Shown one piece after another: positions 34,745-47,378 of a stretch of 64,000 bases of DNA; the stretch's first letter is position 1; the number at the start of each line of letters is the position of its first letter. The position numbers and the translations under genes were made by a program. The notes under the pieces are model-generated. The model made no database searches. It was not told the DNA's origin and saw nothing but the letters and a program-made list of their open reading frames with translations. Location of the stretch: NCBI RefSeq assembly GCF_000014445.1, contig NC_008531.1, positions 1,805,001 to 1,869,000 on the forward strand, in the 5' to 3' direction. Source of the stretch: Leuconostoc mesenteroides subsp. mesenteroides ATCC 8293 (GTDB lineage Bacteria; Bacillota; Bacilli; Lactobacillales; Lactobacillaceae).

Positions 34745-35989
34745 CTAATTATCGTCAACCCTTTTCTTCAAAGTCATTAATTTTGTCGGATCAATCTGTT
34801 GTCTGGGCTGAGTTGGCATACTTTTATAGTATTTCCAAGGTGTCTTTGGATCGAATTCTATGTCAGTTGTTACTGGGAACCCATTTTTAAAACGAGTTAA
34901 TAACCACTTTTTTAGTGGCTTAGGTACTCCCAATAGATCAAAATCGGCTGGAGAAACAGCGTACCTAATAGACTTTTCATCATTTAATTTTACTTTCTGA
35001 ACCCAATTTGGGTCAGCAATCAGCGCTCTACCCATGGCTGCAAAGGTCACTCCTTCATCGAGTAATGACTCAACTTGCATCGGTTGCTTAATGAGTCCTG
35101 CTACCATTAGTGGCACATTATCTGGTAAAACTTCCGTATAATAAGTCGTTATTTGTTTGACGGCTTTTGCGTCACGAAAAGGCTTTTGAAAAGCATCCTT
35201 TAGTGATAGATGTAAATAATCTATCTGTAGAGTAACCAACCTTTGTACAAAAGCTAATGAGTCTGCCAATGTAATCCCTGGGGTAGTTGATTCCTCTGGA
35301 GACTGCCTATAGCCCAGTAAAAATGGACGCTCTGCATACTTATCGATGGTATCACCGACCTTAGCGGTAACCGCTAACCCAAAACGCATTCTTTTTTCTA
35401 AAGTCCCACCCCAAATGTCTTGGCGTCGGTTACTTTCTGGTGAAAAAAACTGTTGTAATAAATACAAATTGGCACCATGCAACTCAACACCATCGAATCC
35501 AGCTAATATGGCCCGTTTTGTTGCTGCTGCAAAATCCTCAATTGTTTGCGAAATTTCCTCATGTTTAAGCTCACGAGGCGTTTCATGGCTACCGTGAGGG
35601 TAAGGCTGAGCAGAAGCTGAAACAATTTGTTCACCACGCAAAATTGTTTGGTTTGATTGACGACCAGATGCAAATAACTGCAAAATAGCCTTAGCACCAC
35701 CAGAATGAATTGCACTAGCTAACCTTGACAGTCCCTCAATCTTATCGTCATCAGCAGCTGAAAGGCCACCTTCCCAGCCTTTTCCGAGTTCATTAACGTA
35801 TGCTGCCTCAACAATAATCATTCCCGGACCATTTGAACGCATTTGATAATATTTCAGTTCATTATCTGACACACTGCCATCTTCCAGAGAGCTTTTTAGC
35901 GTAGTTGGTGCCATAACTATATGGTTTCGAACTGTTATTGGTTTATTTTTAAATGTATATGAGTCTAAAAAATCGTAATTTATTTGCAT
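34745..35989 (-). CDS. NADH-dependent flavin oxidoreductase (Old Yellow Enzyme family)
   Basis: A 414-residue flavoprotein. It has NHIVMAPTT near 25, GFDGVELHGANLYLLQQFFSPESNRRQDIWGG at about 165-195, LHLSLKD near 260 and a C-terminal AMGRALIADPNWVQKV. These are the FMN-binding and active-site regions of the YqiG-like OYE branch. About 60 C-terminal residues extend beyond the barrel. There is no Shine-Dalgarno. TATAAT ends 6 nt before the ATG on the minus strand, so the transcript may be leaderless. Confidence 0.88.
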   Translation of the reverse strand: MQINYDFLDSYTFKNKPITVRNHIVMAPTTLKSSLEDGSVSDNELKYYQMRSNGPGMIIVEAAYVNELGKGWEGGLSAADDDKIEGLSRLASAIHSGGAKAILQLFASGRQSNQTILRGEQIVSASAQPYPHGSHETPRELKHEEISQTIEDFAAATKRAILAGFDGVELHGANLYLLQQFFSPESNRRQDIWGGTLEKRMRFGLAVTAKVGDTIDKYAERPFLLGYRQSPEESTTPGITLADSLAFVQRLVTLQIDYLHLSLKDAFQKPFRDAKAVKQITTYYTEVLPDNVPLMVAGLIKQPMQVESLLDEGVTFAAMGRALIADPNWVQKVKLNDEKSIRYAVSPADFDLLGVPKPLKKWLLTRFKNGFPVTTDIEFDPKTPWKYYKSMPTQPRQQIDPTKLMTLKKRVDDN

Positions 35990-36004
35990 AAATTTATTAT
36001 AACG

Positions 36005-36024
36005 AAAAAAAACGCCAAATGGCG
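36005..36024 (-). terminator. Terminator of the LysM protein gene
   Basis: On the minus strand CGCCA pairs with TGGCG around TT and is followed by eight T residues. Confidence 0.8.
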
Positions 36025-36049
36025 ACTTTCTTTTTTATAAAACTAAATT

Positions 36050-36688
36050 TTAATACCAACCAGTAGAATTTGAATGTGCCAAAGCGTTAACAGCAGTACC
36101 ATAACGGGCTGCAATATATGCCTTCATAGCATTCAATTGATCATTGTAGTCGGCAGTGTTACCACCGTAAATAGAACGTGCTTGTGCAGATAATTGACCC
36201 AAGCCATAGTATTGACCGTTAGTAGCATTAACATTTCCACTTGATTCACGTGCAATCAGTGCATTCAAAGCAGCTGTTTCTGATGATGAAGATGATGACG
36301 TTGTTGTTGAGCTAGTAGCAGCTGTTGTTGTTGAAGCTGTTTGTGTTGAAGTTGAAGCTGTGTTATCAGTTGAAGATGTTGTTGAGGCTGCTTGTGTTGT
36401 TGATGAAGTATCAGCAGCAGCTGTTGTTGTTGAAGCTGTTTGTGTTGAAGTTGTGTCATCTGTGGCAAAACTCAAATGTTGTCCTGTAACGATCCAGTTA
36501 ACATTTGAAATATTGTTTTGAGCAGCAATTTTGTCAACTGAAACGTTGTACTTTGCTGAAATTTTATTTAATGTGTCACCTGATTGAACAACATAATCTG
36601 TTGTATCGGCACTTGCATGGGCTCCTCCGAACGCTAAGGCACCGGCAACACCGGCAGCGATTGTCAAAGTCTTCTTAATATTAAACAT
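36050..36688 (-). CDS. Secreted LysM cell-wall protein, Apf-like
   Basis: A 212-residue secreted protein. The signal peptide ends about ...AHASA-DT (27). One LysM domain (YVVQSGDTLNKISAKYNVSVDKIAAQNNI, about 32-75) binds peptidoglycan. A Ser/Thr/Ala-rich linker of about 60 residues repeats TSTQTASTTTAA twice. The C-terminal domain (ALNALIARESSGNVNATNG..YYGLGQLS) resembles the lysozyme-like domain of LAB aggregation-promoting factors, with a candidate catalytic Glu in ARESSG. TTTAGGAG precedes the ATG. It probably acts in wall turnover or surface properties. Confidence 0.85.
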   Translation of the reverse strand: MFNIKKTLTIAAGVAGALAFGGAHASADTTDYVVQSGDTLNKISAKYNVSVDKIAAQNNISNVNWIVTGQHLSFATDDTTSTQTASTTTAAADTSSTTQAASTTSSTDNTASTSTQTASTTTAATSSTTTSSSSSSETAALNALIARESSGNVNATNGQYYGLGQLSAQARSIYGGNTADYNDQLNAMKAYIAARYGTAVNALAHSNSTGWY

Positions 36689-36786
36689 ATATATTTGTAC
36701 TCCTAAAGTTGTCTGTTCTGATTTAGATACACCAGAATTGGCACATCCATGTAATTAACTTACGAGTATTAGTTTAGTCGTTGAAT

Positions 36787-36815
36787 ATAATAGACAAACG
36801 TCTGGAACATATCAA
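36787..36815 (-). promoter_or_regulatory. Promoter of the LysM protein gene
   Basis: On the minus strand TTGATA (36815-36810), 17-nt spacer, TATTAT (36792-36787). The 5' UTR would be about 90 nt. The rest of the interval up to 37015 is AT-rich and shows no gene. Confidence 0.65.
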
Positions 36816-37015
36816 GAATATTACATACTATTATTTACTATACACTCTACTATCACCTTGTCTTATAACAATCTTAATATTTGGTTATCTGCTTAATATA
36901 GATGTTTTCTGTCTTTTTTAATTGCACTAAAATGTAGTTTTTAGCCTAAAAATGTCATTATATCTTACTTTGAACTAGGACTTATTATCGATATTCAATC
37001 ATTTTTTCATTATAA

Positions 37016-37045
37016 AAACCCTCGAAACAATTATTTCGAGGGTTT
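37016..37045 (-). terminator. Terminator of the atp operon
   Basis: On the minus strand AAACCCTCGAAA pairs perfectly with TTTCGAGGGTTT around TAATTG and is followed by T residues. Confidence 0.9.
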
Positions 37046-37058
37046 AAATTCTTTTTAT

Positions 37059-37505
37059 TTAGCGACCAGATTTCAGAGCCGCAACGTGAATACGGTTCAC
37101 CGCACGCATTAAAGCAATTCGTGCGCGACGTAATTCAGCGTCATTATGATCATCTTGTGCATGTGCCAAACGTGCTTCCGCACGCTCCTTGGCGCTTTCA
37201 GCACGCGACACATCAATCACATCCGAAGTTTCAGCACTATCGGCTACAACTGTCAAAGTATCATTTGAAAACTCAGCAATACCACCATTAACAGCCAATG
37301 ATTCCTTATCATCACCGCGCTTGACGATTAACTCATCAATTGTTAGAGCTGCTAATATCGGTACGTGCTTTGCCATGATACCCACTTGACCACCTTGAGT
37401 GTTTACAACAGCGATATCAATACCACTTTCATTGTAAACTTCACCCGCTGGTGTCACGATTTGAACAGTAATGCCTTTTGTTGCAGTTGTTGTTTCATCT
37501 GCCAT
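37059..37505 (-). CDS. atpC: ATP synthase F1 subunit epsilon
   Basis: A 148-residue protein with an N-terminal beta-sandwich (VQIVTPAGEVYNESGIDIAVVNTQGGQVGIMAKH) and a C-terminal helical hairpin (AESAKERAEARLAHAQDD). It is part of the central stalk and regulates ATPase activity. Last gene of the atp operon, 14 nt after atpD. Confidence 0.95.
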   Translation of the reverse strand: MADETTTATKGITVQIVTPAGEVYNESGIDIAVVNTQGGQVGIMAKHVPILAALTIDELIVKRGDDKESLAVNGGIAEFSNDTLTVVADSAETSDVIDVSRAESAKERAEARLAHAQDDHNDAELRRARIALMRAVNRIHVAALKSGR

Positions 37506-37519
37506 ATGTCAATACCCCC

Positions 37520-39082
<1,563 letters not shown>

Positions 39083-39991
39083 TTATTCCAAAGCCGCCAT
39101 ACCACCAGTAATTTCAGTAATTTCAGTCGTAATTGCTGCTTGACGTGCACGGTTGAACTGTAATTCTAAACGACCAATAAGATCTTTCGCATTATCAGTT
39201 GCACCCTTCATCGCTGTAGATGAAGCAGCGTGTTCAGCCGTTTTTGCATCAAGCACTGCTTCATACACTAAACTTTGCGCAAACTGTGGCAAAACAACGT
39301 TCAATACTGCTGTTGTATCTGGTTCGATTTCATAAGTTGCTTGAACATTAAGTTCAGCTTTTTGTTCTTCCGTTCCACCCATTGCATTCAGAGTGTCCCC
39401 AGTTAGTGGCAATAATTGCACGTCCCTGTATTCACTAGTCAAACGGTTCACGAAATGGTTATAAACCACATGAAGTGCGTCAAACACTTCATTTTCATAT
39501 AGACTTGTCACCGTTTTAACAACCGAACGAATTTCATTAAATGTTGGAACATCTGACACACCGCGGTGTTCTAAAATAACCTCAAACCCACGTTTCTTAT
39601 AAAAATCAGCTCCATTACCACCGACAGCCAAAATCGTTGTATTGCTTGTATCCAAATTCAGATTTTGCATTAAAACATTGGTTTGTTTAATAACATTTGC
39701 ATTGTATGATCCAACTAACCCACGATCTGATGTGACCACCAGAATACCAGTTTTTTTAATTGGACGTTGTGCAATCAATGGAATATGATCAGCATCTGCA
39801 TTATCAAAGAGGTGAGCTGAAACTAAATGTTCAACAACTGCCTCTAAACGAGCTGCATAAGATCCATACCCTGCACTGTATTTTTGAATTTGACTTAATT
39901 TTGCCGTTGAGACCATTTGCATGGCACTCGTAATTTGACGTGTTTTTTTAGTGGATGAAATACGACGCTGAATATCTTGCAAAGAAGCCAT
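39083..39991 (-). CDS. atpG: ATP synthase F1 subunit gamma
   Basis: A 302-residue rotor subunit. It starts [32 protein letters not shown] and ends with the conserved [24 protein letters not shown]. Its long N- and C-terminal helices form the shaft inside the alpha-beta hexamer. 14 nt after atpA. Confidence 0.97.
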
Positions 39992-40005
39992 AACAGCGCC
40001 TCCTT

Positions 40006-41532
<1,527 letters not shown>

Positions 41533-41535
41533 TCA

Positions 41536-42078
41536 CTAACCTAATAATTGTGCCTTCATTTTGGCAATTTTTGTTTGCAAGCTACCATCAATTAAAGTTG
41601 ATTGTGACTGCAAGATAACACCACCAAGGATGCTTTCATCAACTACGTTTTCAATATTAACTTGCTGTGCACCTGTTTTTGATGCAAAGACAGAAGCTAA
41701 TTTATCTAAACGTCCATCGTCTAGTGCAACAGCCGTAGTTGCTTGCACATCCACGATGCCATTTACTTCATTATATTGGCTGACAAATTCATCAACTACA
41801 ATTGATAAAATGTTCAAACGATTGTTAACCTGTAACAGCTTAACCAAATTTTTAACTGAGTCAGTGCTGTTACCTGTTAATGTTTTTAACAGATCATCAC
41901 GTGAAGCAATAGCAACGTCCGCTGATGAGGCAATAGTTATGAAATTTTGGTTTTCATCAAGCACTGTTTTAATTGTGCGTAAATCCGTCAAAACCTCATC
42001 AACATTATCTTGTTCGCCAGCAAGTTCAAAAATTGCTTTGGCGTATTGGTTAGCAATATCTTTAATATTCTTTGCCAT
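41536..42078 (-). CDS. atpH: ATP synthase F1 subunit delta
   Basis: A 180-residue peripheral stalk subunit (OSCP family). It starts with IANQYAKAIFELAGEQDNVDEV and ends with LGGVILQSQSTLIDGSLQTKIAKMK. It joins F1 to the b-subunit stalk. 11 nt after atpF. Confidence 0.95.
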   Translation of the reverse strand: MAKNIKDIANQYAKAIFELAGEQDNVDEVLTDLRTIKTVLDENQNFITIASSADVAIASRDDLLKTLTGNSTDSVKNLVKLLQVNNRLNILSIVVDEFVSQYNEVNGIVDVQATTAVALDDGRLDKLASVFASKTGAQQVNIENVVDESILGGVILQSQSTLIDGSLQTKIAKMKAQLLG

Positions 42079-42089
42079 CCCAATACTCC

Positions 42090-42593
42090 TTATTTAGTTT
42101 CTAAATCTGAAATGTAAGCATCAATTAATGCTTGTTGATCATTTAACGATAGTTCTTTTTGCATTAACTTTGAAGCGATTGCCACCGAAAGGGCTGCAAC
42201 ATCGTTTTTTGCACCAGAAATTGCGTCTTCCTTGAGCTTTTGTGCATCTGTCTGCGCTTGTTGGCTGACAGAAGCTGCGCGATCGTTAGCTGCAGAGACG
42301 ATTAGGTCACTTTGCTTTTGAGCGCTAGCTTTTGCATCATTAACCACTTTTGTGGCATTTTGACGTGTTTCAGCCAATTCAGCTTGACGTTGTGATGCTA
42401 ATTTCTCTGCCTCTTGACGAGCTACTTCAGCACCGTCAATGTCAGAAGAAATTTTATCAGCACGTTCATCAAGAACTTTTGTCAATGGTCCGTAGGCCAC
42501 CTTCTTCAAAATGAGCATCAACAAGAGGAAGGCGATGATAATAAACAGCATATTTCCAAGTGGAAGTGCTGCCAATGTTGTTATTCCCAACAT
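42090..42593 (-). CDS. atpF: ATP synthase F0 subunit b
   Basis: A 167-residue protein with one N-terminal membrane segment (about 12-32), followed by a long charged helix (SQRQAELAETRQNATKVVNDAKASAQKQ). This is the dimeric stator. GAGGAAA precedes the ATG. Confidence 0.95.
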   Translation of the reverse strand: MLGITTLAALPLGNMLFIIIAFLLLMLILKKVAYGPLTKVLDERADKISSDIDGAEVARQEAEKLASQRQAELAETRQNATKVVNDAKASAQKQSDLIVSAANDRAASVSQQAQTDAQKLKEDAISGAKNDVAALSVAIASKLMQKELSLNDQQALIDAYISDLETK

Positions 42594-42619
42594 GATTTTC
42601 CTCCGCTACTATTGTGTGA

Positions 42620-43019
<400 letters not shown>

Positions 43020-43745
43020 TTACTCGTTACCCGACAACTGTGAGATGAATACACCTGTCAAAATGACAAACACATATGCCTGAATACCACCGATGAAGAG
43101 TGAAAAGCCTTGCCAGACCATTTCAATCGGCAATGCCAGCACTGACCAGAGCCCATTAAAGTGCCCAGGCCAGGCCAAACTGTTAGCCACGAGCGTTAGT
43201 AACATTTCACCAGCGAAGATGTTACCAAACAAACGCAGTGACAACGTCAAGAAATTGGCTAATTGTTCAATAATATTCAACGGAAGCATCCATGAATATG
43301 GGGTGAAGAACATGTTCTTAATATAGCCCTTAAAACCAAGTTCTTGAACGCCCATACCGTGAGCAACCATCAACGACATAATTGCAAGCGTCATTGTTAC
43401 AATCGGATCAGCAGTTGGTGACTTAATATAAGTCACACCATCGCCAAGCTTAAACTGTATTAGCAAGCCCATTTCGTTTGACACAATTACAAAGAAAAAC
43501 AATGTAAATGCGAACAAACCAAACTGGCGCGCTTGCTTCTTTGTTAGCTGTCCATTCACGATACCGTTGGTGAAATCTAACAAATATTCGATTGCGTTTT
43601 GCCGTTTGTTAGGCTTTACACTAAGTTTGCGGGTTAACACAATTGAGACAATGATAACAATTGCCATAGCCAGCAACGTTGAAATAATCGTTGTCCAATC
43701 AAAGGTTAGACCAAGAAACTTAAACGTTGCCGTTGGGTCATCCAT
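43020..43745 (-). CDS. atpB: ATP synthase F0 subunit a
   Basis: A 241-residue membrane protein of about six segments. The essential Arg is in the LSLRLFGNIFAGEML motif near 170. It forms the proton channel with the c ring. First gene of the operon. atpI is not visible upstream. Confidence 0.96.
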   Translation of the reverse strand: MDDPTATFKFLGLTFDWTTIISTLLAMAIVIIVSIVLTRKLSVKPNKRQNAIEYLLDFTNGIVNGQLTKKQARQFGLFAFTLFFFVIVSNEMGLLIQFKLGDGVTYIKSPTADPIVTMTLAIMSLMVAHGMGVQELGFKGYIKNMFFTPYSWMLPLNIIEQLANFLTLSLRLFGNIFAGEMLLTLVANSLAWPGHFNGLWSVLALPIEMVWQGFSLFIGGIQAYVFVILTGVFISQLSGNE

Positions 43746-43814
43746 GCGCCTTCTCCTTTCTCATATAATTTGGCGAAATGGTCGAAATCGGCTATTCGTC
43801 ATAACATAAAATAT

Positions 43815-43842
43815 ATGATACGCCTTTCATTTTGAAATTCAA
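43815..43842 (-). promoter_or_regulatory. Candidate atp operon promoter
   Basis: On the minus strand TTGAAT (43842-43837), 16-nt spacer, TATCAT (43820-43815), 70 nt before atpB. The remaining interval 43843-44061 is AT-rich with no gene. Confidence 0.45.
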
Positions 43843-44061
43843 CTGTTTACCGCGATGTTTTTCACAAACTTTTTGTTTTCCTTAAGAGAAACGTTGTTAG
43901 TTAAGTTCTTCCGACCTAAATATAAGAATAATAACGTTTATCAGGATTTTTACATTATTTTAAATGTATACGTTTACAATTTCTGTTCGTATCACAAACT
44001 TTAACATTTTTATAGAATAGTAAATTTCAGACCAATGTTTATTGACTGTCTAATCATTAAT

Positions 44062-44094
44062 AAAAAAGAACCGAATTTTTAACAAATTCCGCTC
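44062..44094 (-). terminator. Terminator of the uracil permease gene
   Basis: On the minus strand GAGCGGAATT pairs with AATTCGGTTC (one mismatch, one G-U) and is followed by six T residues. Confidence 0.7.
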
Positions 44095-44102
44095 TCTATG
44101 AT

Positions 44103-45374
44103 TTACTTTTCACTTGCAGCCACTTTTGGCAACACCAAATTCAATACAATGCCCAAAATAGTAGCAATGGCAACACCAGAAAAATCAACTTGTGTGCTTA
44201 ATTGTAAATGAAAGTTTCCAATACCGACAACCATAATAGGTGCTGCAATCATTAAATTACGTTTCTTACTATAATCAACCTTATTGTCAACGATAACTTG
44301 CAACCCTGCAGCCGCAATGACACCATACAACATAAAGCCAACACCACCCGTAACAGCGCCAGGGATCGTCGAAATCAAAGCTGATAGCTTACCAACAAAA
44401 CTAAAAACGACCGCAAAAAAGGCTGCTCCACCAATGACCCAAACTGAATAAACACGGCTCAATTGCATAACGCCAATGTTTTCACCGTAAGATGTTACCG
44501 CTGGTCCACCAATCAATCCAGCAACAACAGAAGCCGTACCATCCCCCGTTAAGGTACGTTTCAAACCTGGATTTTCAAAAAAATCAGTCCCAGTGATTTT
44601 TGACAAAACCATCAAATGTCCTAGATGCTCAGACAGCGTAACTAAAGCTAATGGTGCCATGCTCAGTACAGCCGCTGGATAAAAGACGAAACCATCTTTA
44701 CCAATGAACGTCTCAAAATTAGGTAATTGGAACCAATGGGCAGAAGCCACAGGGCTTAAATCTACTAGACCAGTGATTAAAGCCACAATATAACCAAAGA
44801 TAATTCCAAGTAGCACTGGCAATAGTCCTAAAAATCCCCTTAAAAACATATTAAAAGCAATCGTTGCCAGCAACGTAACCAACGCGACCGTAAACACACG
44901 AATATCATAATGTCCATTCATGGTAGTCGCTGAGGAAGCAGCAGAACCAGCTAGACTCAAGCCAATTACCATGATGATAGGTCCCACGACCTCAGCTGGG
45001 AAAATATGCTCAATCCAAGCAGTGCCAGTAAAAGTTACAATGAAAGCAACAACCAAATATACTAGCCCAACAGAGATAATTCCTTGCGCTACGGCTGGAT
45101 AACCAACTGTCTTCAGCAAGGACGTCATGGGAATAATGAAAGCAAAGCTCGAACCCATGTAAGCTGGTACTTTACCACGTGTAATCAGTAAATGAAGCAG
45201 TGTACCGACTCCTGATGTAAACAGGGCTACTCCAGGATTGAGGCCAACGAGTAATGGCACTAAAACAGTAGCGCCGAACATAGAAAACAGATGTTGCAAT
45301 GATAAACCTAACCATGTAAAAAAGGGTGGCTTATCATGTAAATCATAAATCGCATTATTTTGATTTTTTGACAT
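44103..45374 (-). CDS. Uracil permease (NCS2 family)
   Basis: A 423-residue membrane protein with about 14 segments. It has the NCS2 pattern: FFTWLGLSLQHLFSMFGATVLVPLL near the start, and APLALVTLSEHLGHL with TGDGTASVVAGLIGGPAVTSYGENIGVM later. This is the UraA/PyrP proton-uracil symporter group. The start MSKNQN at 45374 has CAGGAGAG upstream. A longer in-frame reading begins in the promoter. No PyrR leader is visible. Confidence 0.9.
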   Translation of the reverse strand: MSKNQNNAIYDLHDKPPFFTWLGLSLQHLFSMFGATVLVPLLVGLNPGVALFTSGVGTLLHLLITRGKVPAYMGSSFAFIIPMTSLLKTVGYPAVAQGIISVGLVYLVVAFIVTFTGTAWIEHIFPAEVVGPIIMVIGLSLAGSAASSATTMNGHYDIRVFTVALVTLLATIAFNMFLRGFLGLLPVLLGIIFGYIVALITGLVDLSPVASAHWFQLPNFETFIGKDGFVFYPAAVLSMAPLALVTLSEHLGHLMVLSKITGTDFFENPGLKRTLTGDGTASVVAGLIGGPAVTSYGENIGVMQLSRVYSVWVIGGAAFFAVVFSFVGKLSALISTIPGAVTGGVGFMLYGVIAAAGLQVIVDNKVDYSKKRNLMIAAPIMVVGIGNFHLQLSTQVDFSGVAIATILGIVLNLVLPKVAASEK

Positions 45375-45407
45375 AAGGGGGTCTCTCCTGCAGAATATAC
45401 TTATTTT

Positions 45408-45437
45408 ATTATAAACAAAATTCCAAAATAATGTCGA
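45408..45437 (-). promoter_or_regulatory. Promoter of the uracil permease gene
   Basis: On the minus strand TCGACA (45437-45432), 18-nt spacer, TATAAT (45413-45408). The start near 45401 leaves a short leader of about 27 nt. Confidence 0.6.
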
Positions 45438-45500
45438 AAGATTGCATAAAAAAAGACACACTACTCAATCTATGAAACAGCATATCTTTTATGAATTAAA

Positions 45501-46214
45501 TTACTTAGTTAATGTCTTTTTTGATACGACTGACAAATCATCAGCCAAATCATATACCAATGGTTGTCCGTTAGCAATTTCAACATTCAAAATGTCGTCA
45601 TCTGAGATGTTTTCCAAGTGCTTAACCAAGGCACGCAATGAGTTACCGTGAGCGGCAATAACCACGTTTTTACCAGCTTTTAAATCTTTTGAAATGTCTG
45701 ATTCCCAGAAAGGCAATACACGTTCCAAAGTAATTTTCAAGTTTTCACCCAATGGCAATTCACCTTCAGGTACATCGGCGTAGCGACGATCAAATGCTGG
45801 GTAAGTATTACCTTGTACTGTCATTGTTTCATCATATGAGTCCAACAATGGTGGCAAAACGTCGTATGAACGACGCCAGATGTGAACTTGCTCGTCACCC
45901 CACTTTTCAGCAGCTTCGGCTTTGTTTTGACCTTGCAATGCGCCATAATGACGTTCATTCAAACGCCATGACTTTGCTTCTGGAATAAACAATTGTCCTG
46001 CTTCTTCTAAAGCCAAGTGCAATGTTTGGATTGCACGCGTCAAAACTGACGTATATGCTTGGTCAAATTGAATACCTTCAGCAGCCAAAAGATCGCCAGC
46101 TTCTTTGGCTTGGGCAATACCTTTTTCAGACAACTTTGTGTCAATCCAACCATTAAACAAGTTTAATGCATTCCATTCACTTTGACCGTGACGGATTAAT
46201 ACTAACTTAGCCAT
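45501..46214 (-). CDS. gpmA: 2,3-bisphosphoglycerate-dependent phosphoglycerate mutase
   Basis: A 237-residue glycolytic enzyme. The phosphohistidine is His9 in [10 protein letters not shown]. The second catalytic His is in [34 protein letters not shown] and [10 protein letters not shown] are the typical dPGM sequences. Cytoplasmic, monocistronic. Confidence 0.97.
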   Translation of the reverse strand: MAKLVLIRHGQSEWNALNLFNGWIDTKLSEKGIAQAKEAGDLLAAEGIQFDQAYTSVLTRAIQTLHLALEEAGQLFIPEAKSWRLNERHYGALQGQNKAEAAEKWGDEQVHIWRRSYDVLPPLLDSYDETMTVQGNTYPAFDRRYADVPEGELPLGENLKITLERVLPFWESDISKDLKAGKNVVIAAHGNSLRALVKHLENISDDDILNVEIANGQPLVYDLADDLSVVSKKTLTK

Positions 46215-46283
46215 GTGTGCTAAACTCCTTAGTTTGTGTTTAATTTAACGACTATATTATACCACGTTTTGGTGACACAAAAA

Positions 46284-46311
46284 AACACACAACTTATATA
46301 AGTTGTGTGTT
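46284..46311. terminator. Terminator after the cold-shock gene
   Basis: AACACACAACTTAT is followed directly by its perfect complement ATAAGTTGTGTGTT. On the minus strand a T-run follows. Confidence 0.88.
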
Positions 46312-46321
46312 CCAAAAGAAA

Positions 46322-46522
46322 TTAACCCTTTGTGATGTTTGTTGCTTGCAAACCGCGGTCTGAAGTTTCAACGTCAAATGTAACTGCTTGACCTTCGTCA
46401 AGAGTCTTGAAGCCGTCGCCTTGGATTGCTGAGAAGTGTGCAAATACATCTTCGCCGCTTTCGCGTGTGATGAATCCGTAACCCTTTTCTCCGTTAAACC
46501 ACTTTACTGTGCCTTTTTCCAT
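46322..46522 (-). CDS. Cold-shock protein (CspA family)
   Basis: A 66-residue single OB-fold RNA chaperone. RNP1 is KGYGFIT and RNP2 is DVFAHF. The start [10 protein letters not shown] has AAGGAGAAAC. An upstream ATG would add ten unrelated residues. The untranslated stretch upstream (to about 46650) is long and AT-rich, typical for cold-inducible csp mRNAs. Confidence 0.96.
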   Translation of the reverse strand: MEKGTVKWFNGEKGYGFITRESGEDVFAHFSAIQGDGFKTLDEGQAVTFDVETSDRGLQATNITKG

Positions 46523-46700
46523 GATATGTTTCTCCTTTGGTGTGCTCACCAAGTTTTATTGTTCGTAATTTAAATAATTGGTACTGAGCGCCTTCCGAGA
46601 AAAACAAATCAAAATCAAAAACTTTTATTACTCTTACAGTGTAACACATCCATAAAAATTAGCAAGTATTACGCATATTAATTTAAATCCTATGATGAAA

Positions 46701-47378
46701 TCATTTACTATCTAGAGCTGCCTTAACTGCCTTAACCTGCATTTGCGCTGCTTTGTCAGGATCTTTTTGAGCTAATTCTGCTAATTGCTTTTGTTGTTCA
46801 GCAGCAGCAGCTTTTTCAGCATCTGTTTTAGGCGTCATTTTAGCAGATAGTGATTTTGCCTGAGTAGTTGTCAAGGCAATCCAGGTACTTGGTACTTGAT
46901 AAATAGTACGTCGATGCTTCAAACTCTTATTATTATCAGCAATTCCAAACAATAATTTGTAAGTATTGTTTTTATAAACCCAACGTGTCGTTTTTGTGAC
47001 CTTGTATGCTTTGTTTCCAGCGATACTTTCTCGTCTAGAAGTTGTTTTCAAATCTGGCTTTGCCACGAAAGTTTTCTTAGCATCGGAACTTGTTTTATAA
47101 ATATAAACATTTTCTTTACCATTAGTTCCAACACCTTGATACAACAGCATACCAAATCCTTGATTAGCATCACCCGCTGTATAAATTTGCTGTTTTTTGG
47201 TCGTCGTAACTGCTTTCATACCATAATGATCGTGCATGTTTGCAACAATGCCAATCACAGAAATAATTAAACCGATAAACATAATCAGAGCGGTTAGCAA
47301 ACGAATAACACGGTTTTCTAACATCATATTTGCTAAAAAGCCTAGCAGCGCAAATACTGCCATAATTAAAATAATCAT
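46701..47378 (-). CDS. DUF4811 membrane protein
   Basis: A 225-residue protein. Two N-terminal membrane helices (1-50) precede an extracellular domain (VGTNGKENVYIYKTSSDAKKTF..., TTRWVYKNNTYKLLFG). The C-terminus is charged and Ala/Gln/Lys-rich. It matches the DUF4811 proteins found beside DHA2 exporters in lactobacilli. Its start overlaps the exporter stop by 4 nt, so they are coupled. It may be an accessory factor of the pump, which is inference. Confidence 0.75.
   Translation of the reverse strand: MIILIMAVFALLGFLANMMLENRVIRLLTALIMFIGLIISVIGIVANMHDHYGMKAVTTTKKQQIYTAGDANQGFGMLLYQGVGTNGKENVYIYKTSSDAKKTFVAKPDLKTTSRRESIAGNKAYKVTKTTRWVYKNNTYKLLFGIADNNKSLKHRRTIYQVPSTWIALTTTQAKSLSAKMTPKTDAEKAAAAEQQKQLAELAQKDPDKAAQMQVKAVKAALDSK

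Noticed and set aside
36265..36468. 67-codon Gln/Leu-rich minus-strand ORF
   Set aside because: Out-of-frame reading of the Ser/Thr repeat linker in the LysM protein.
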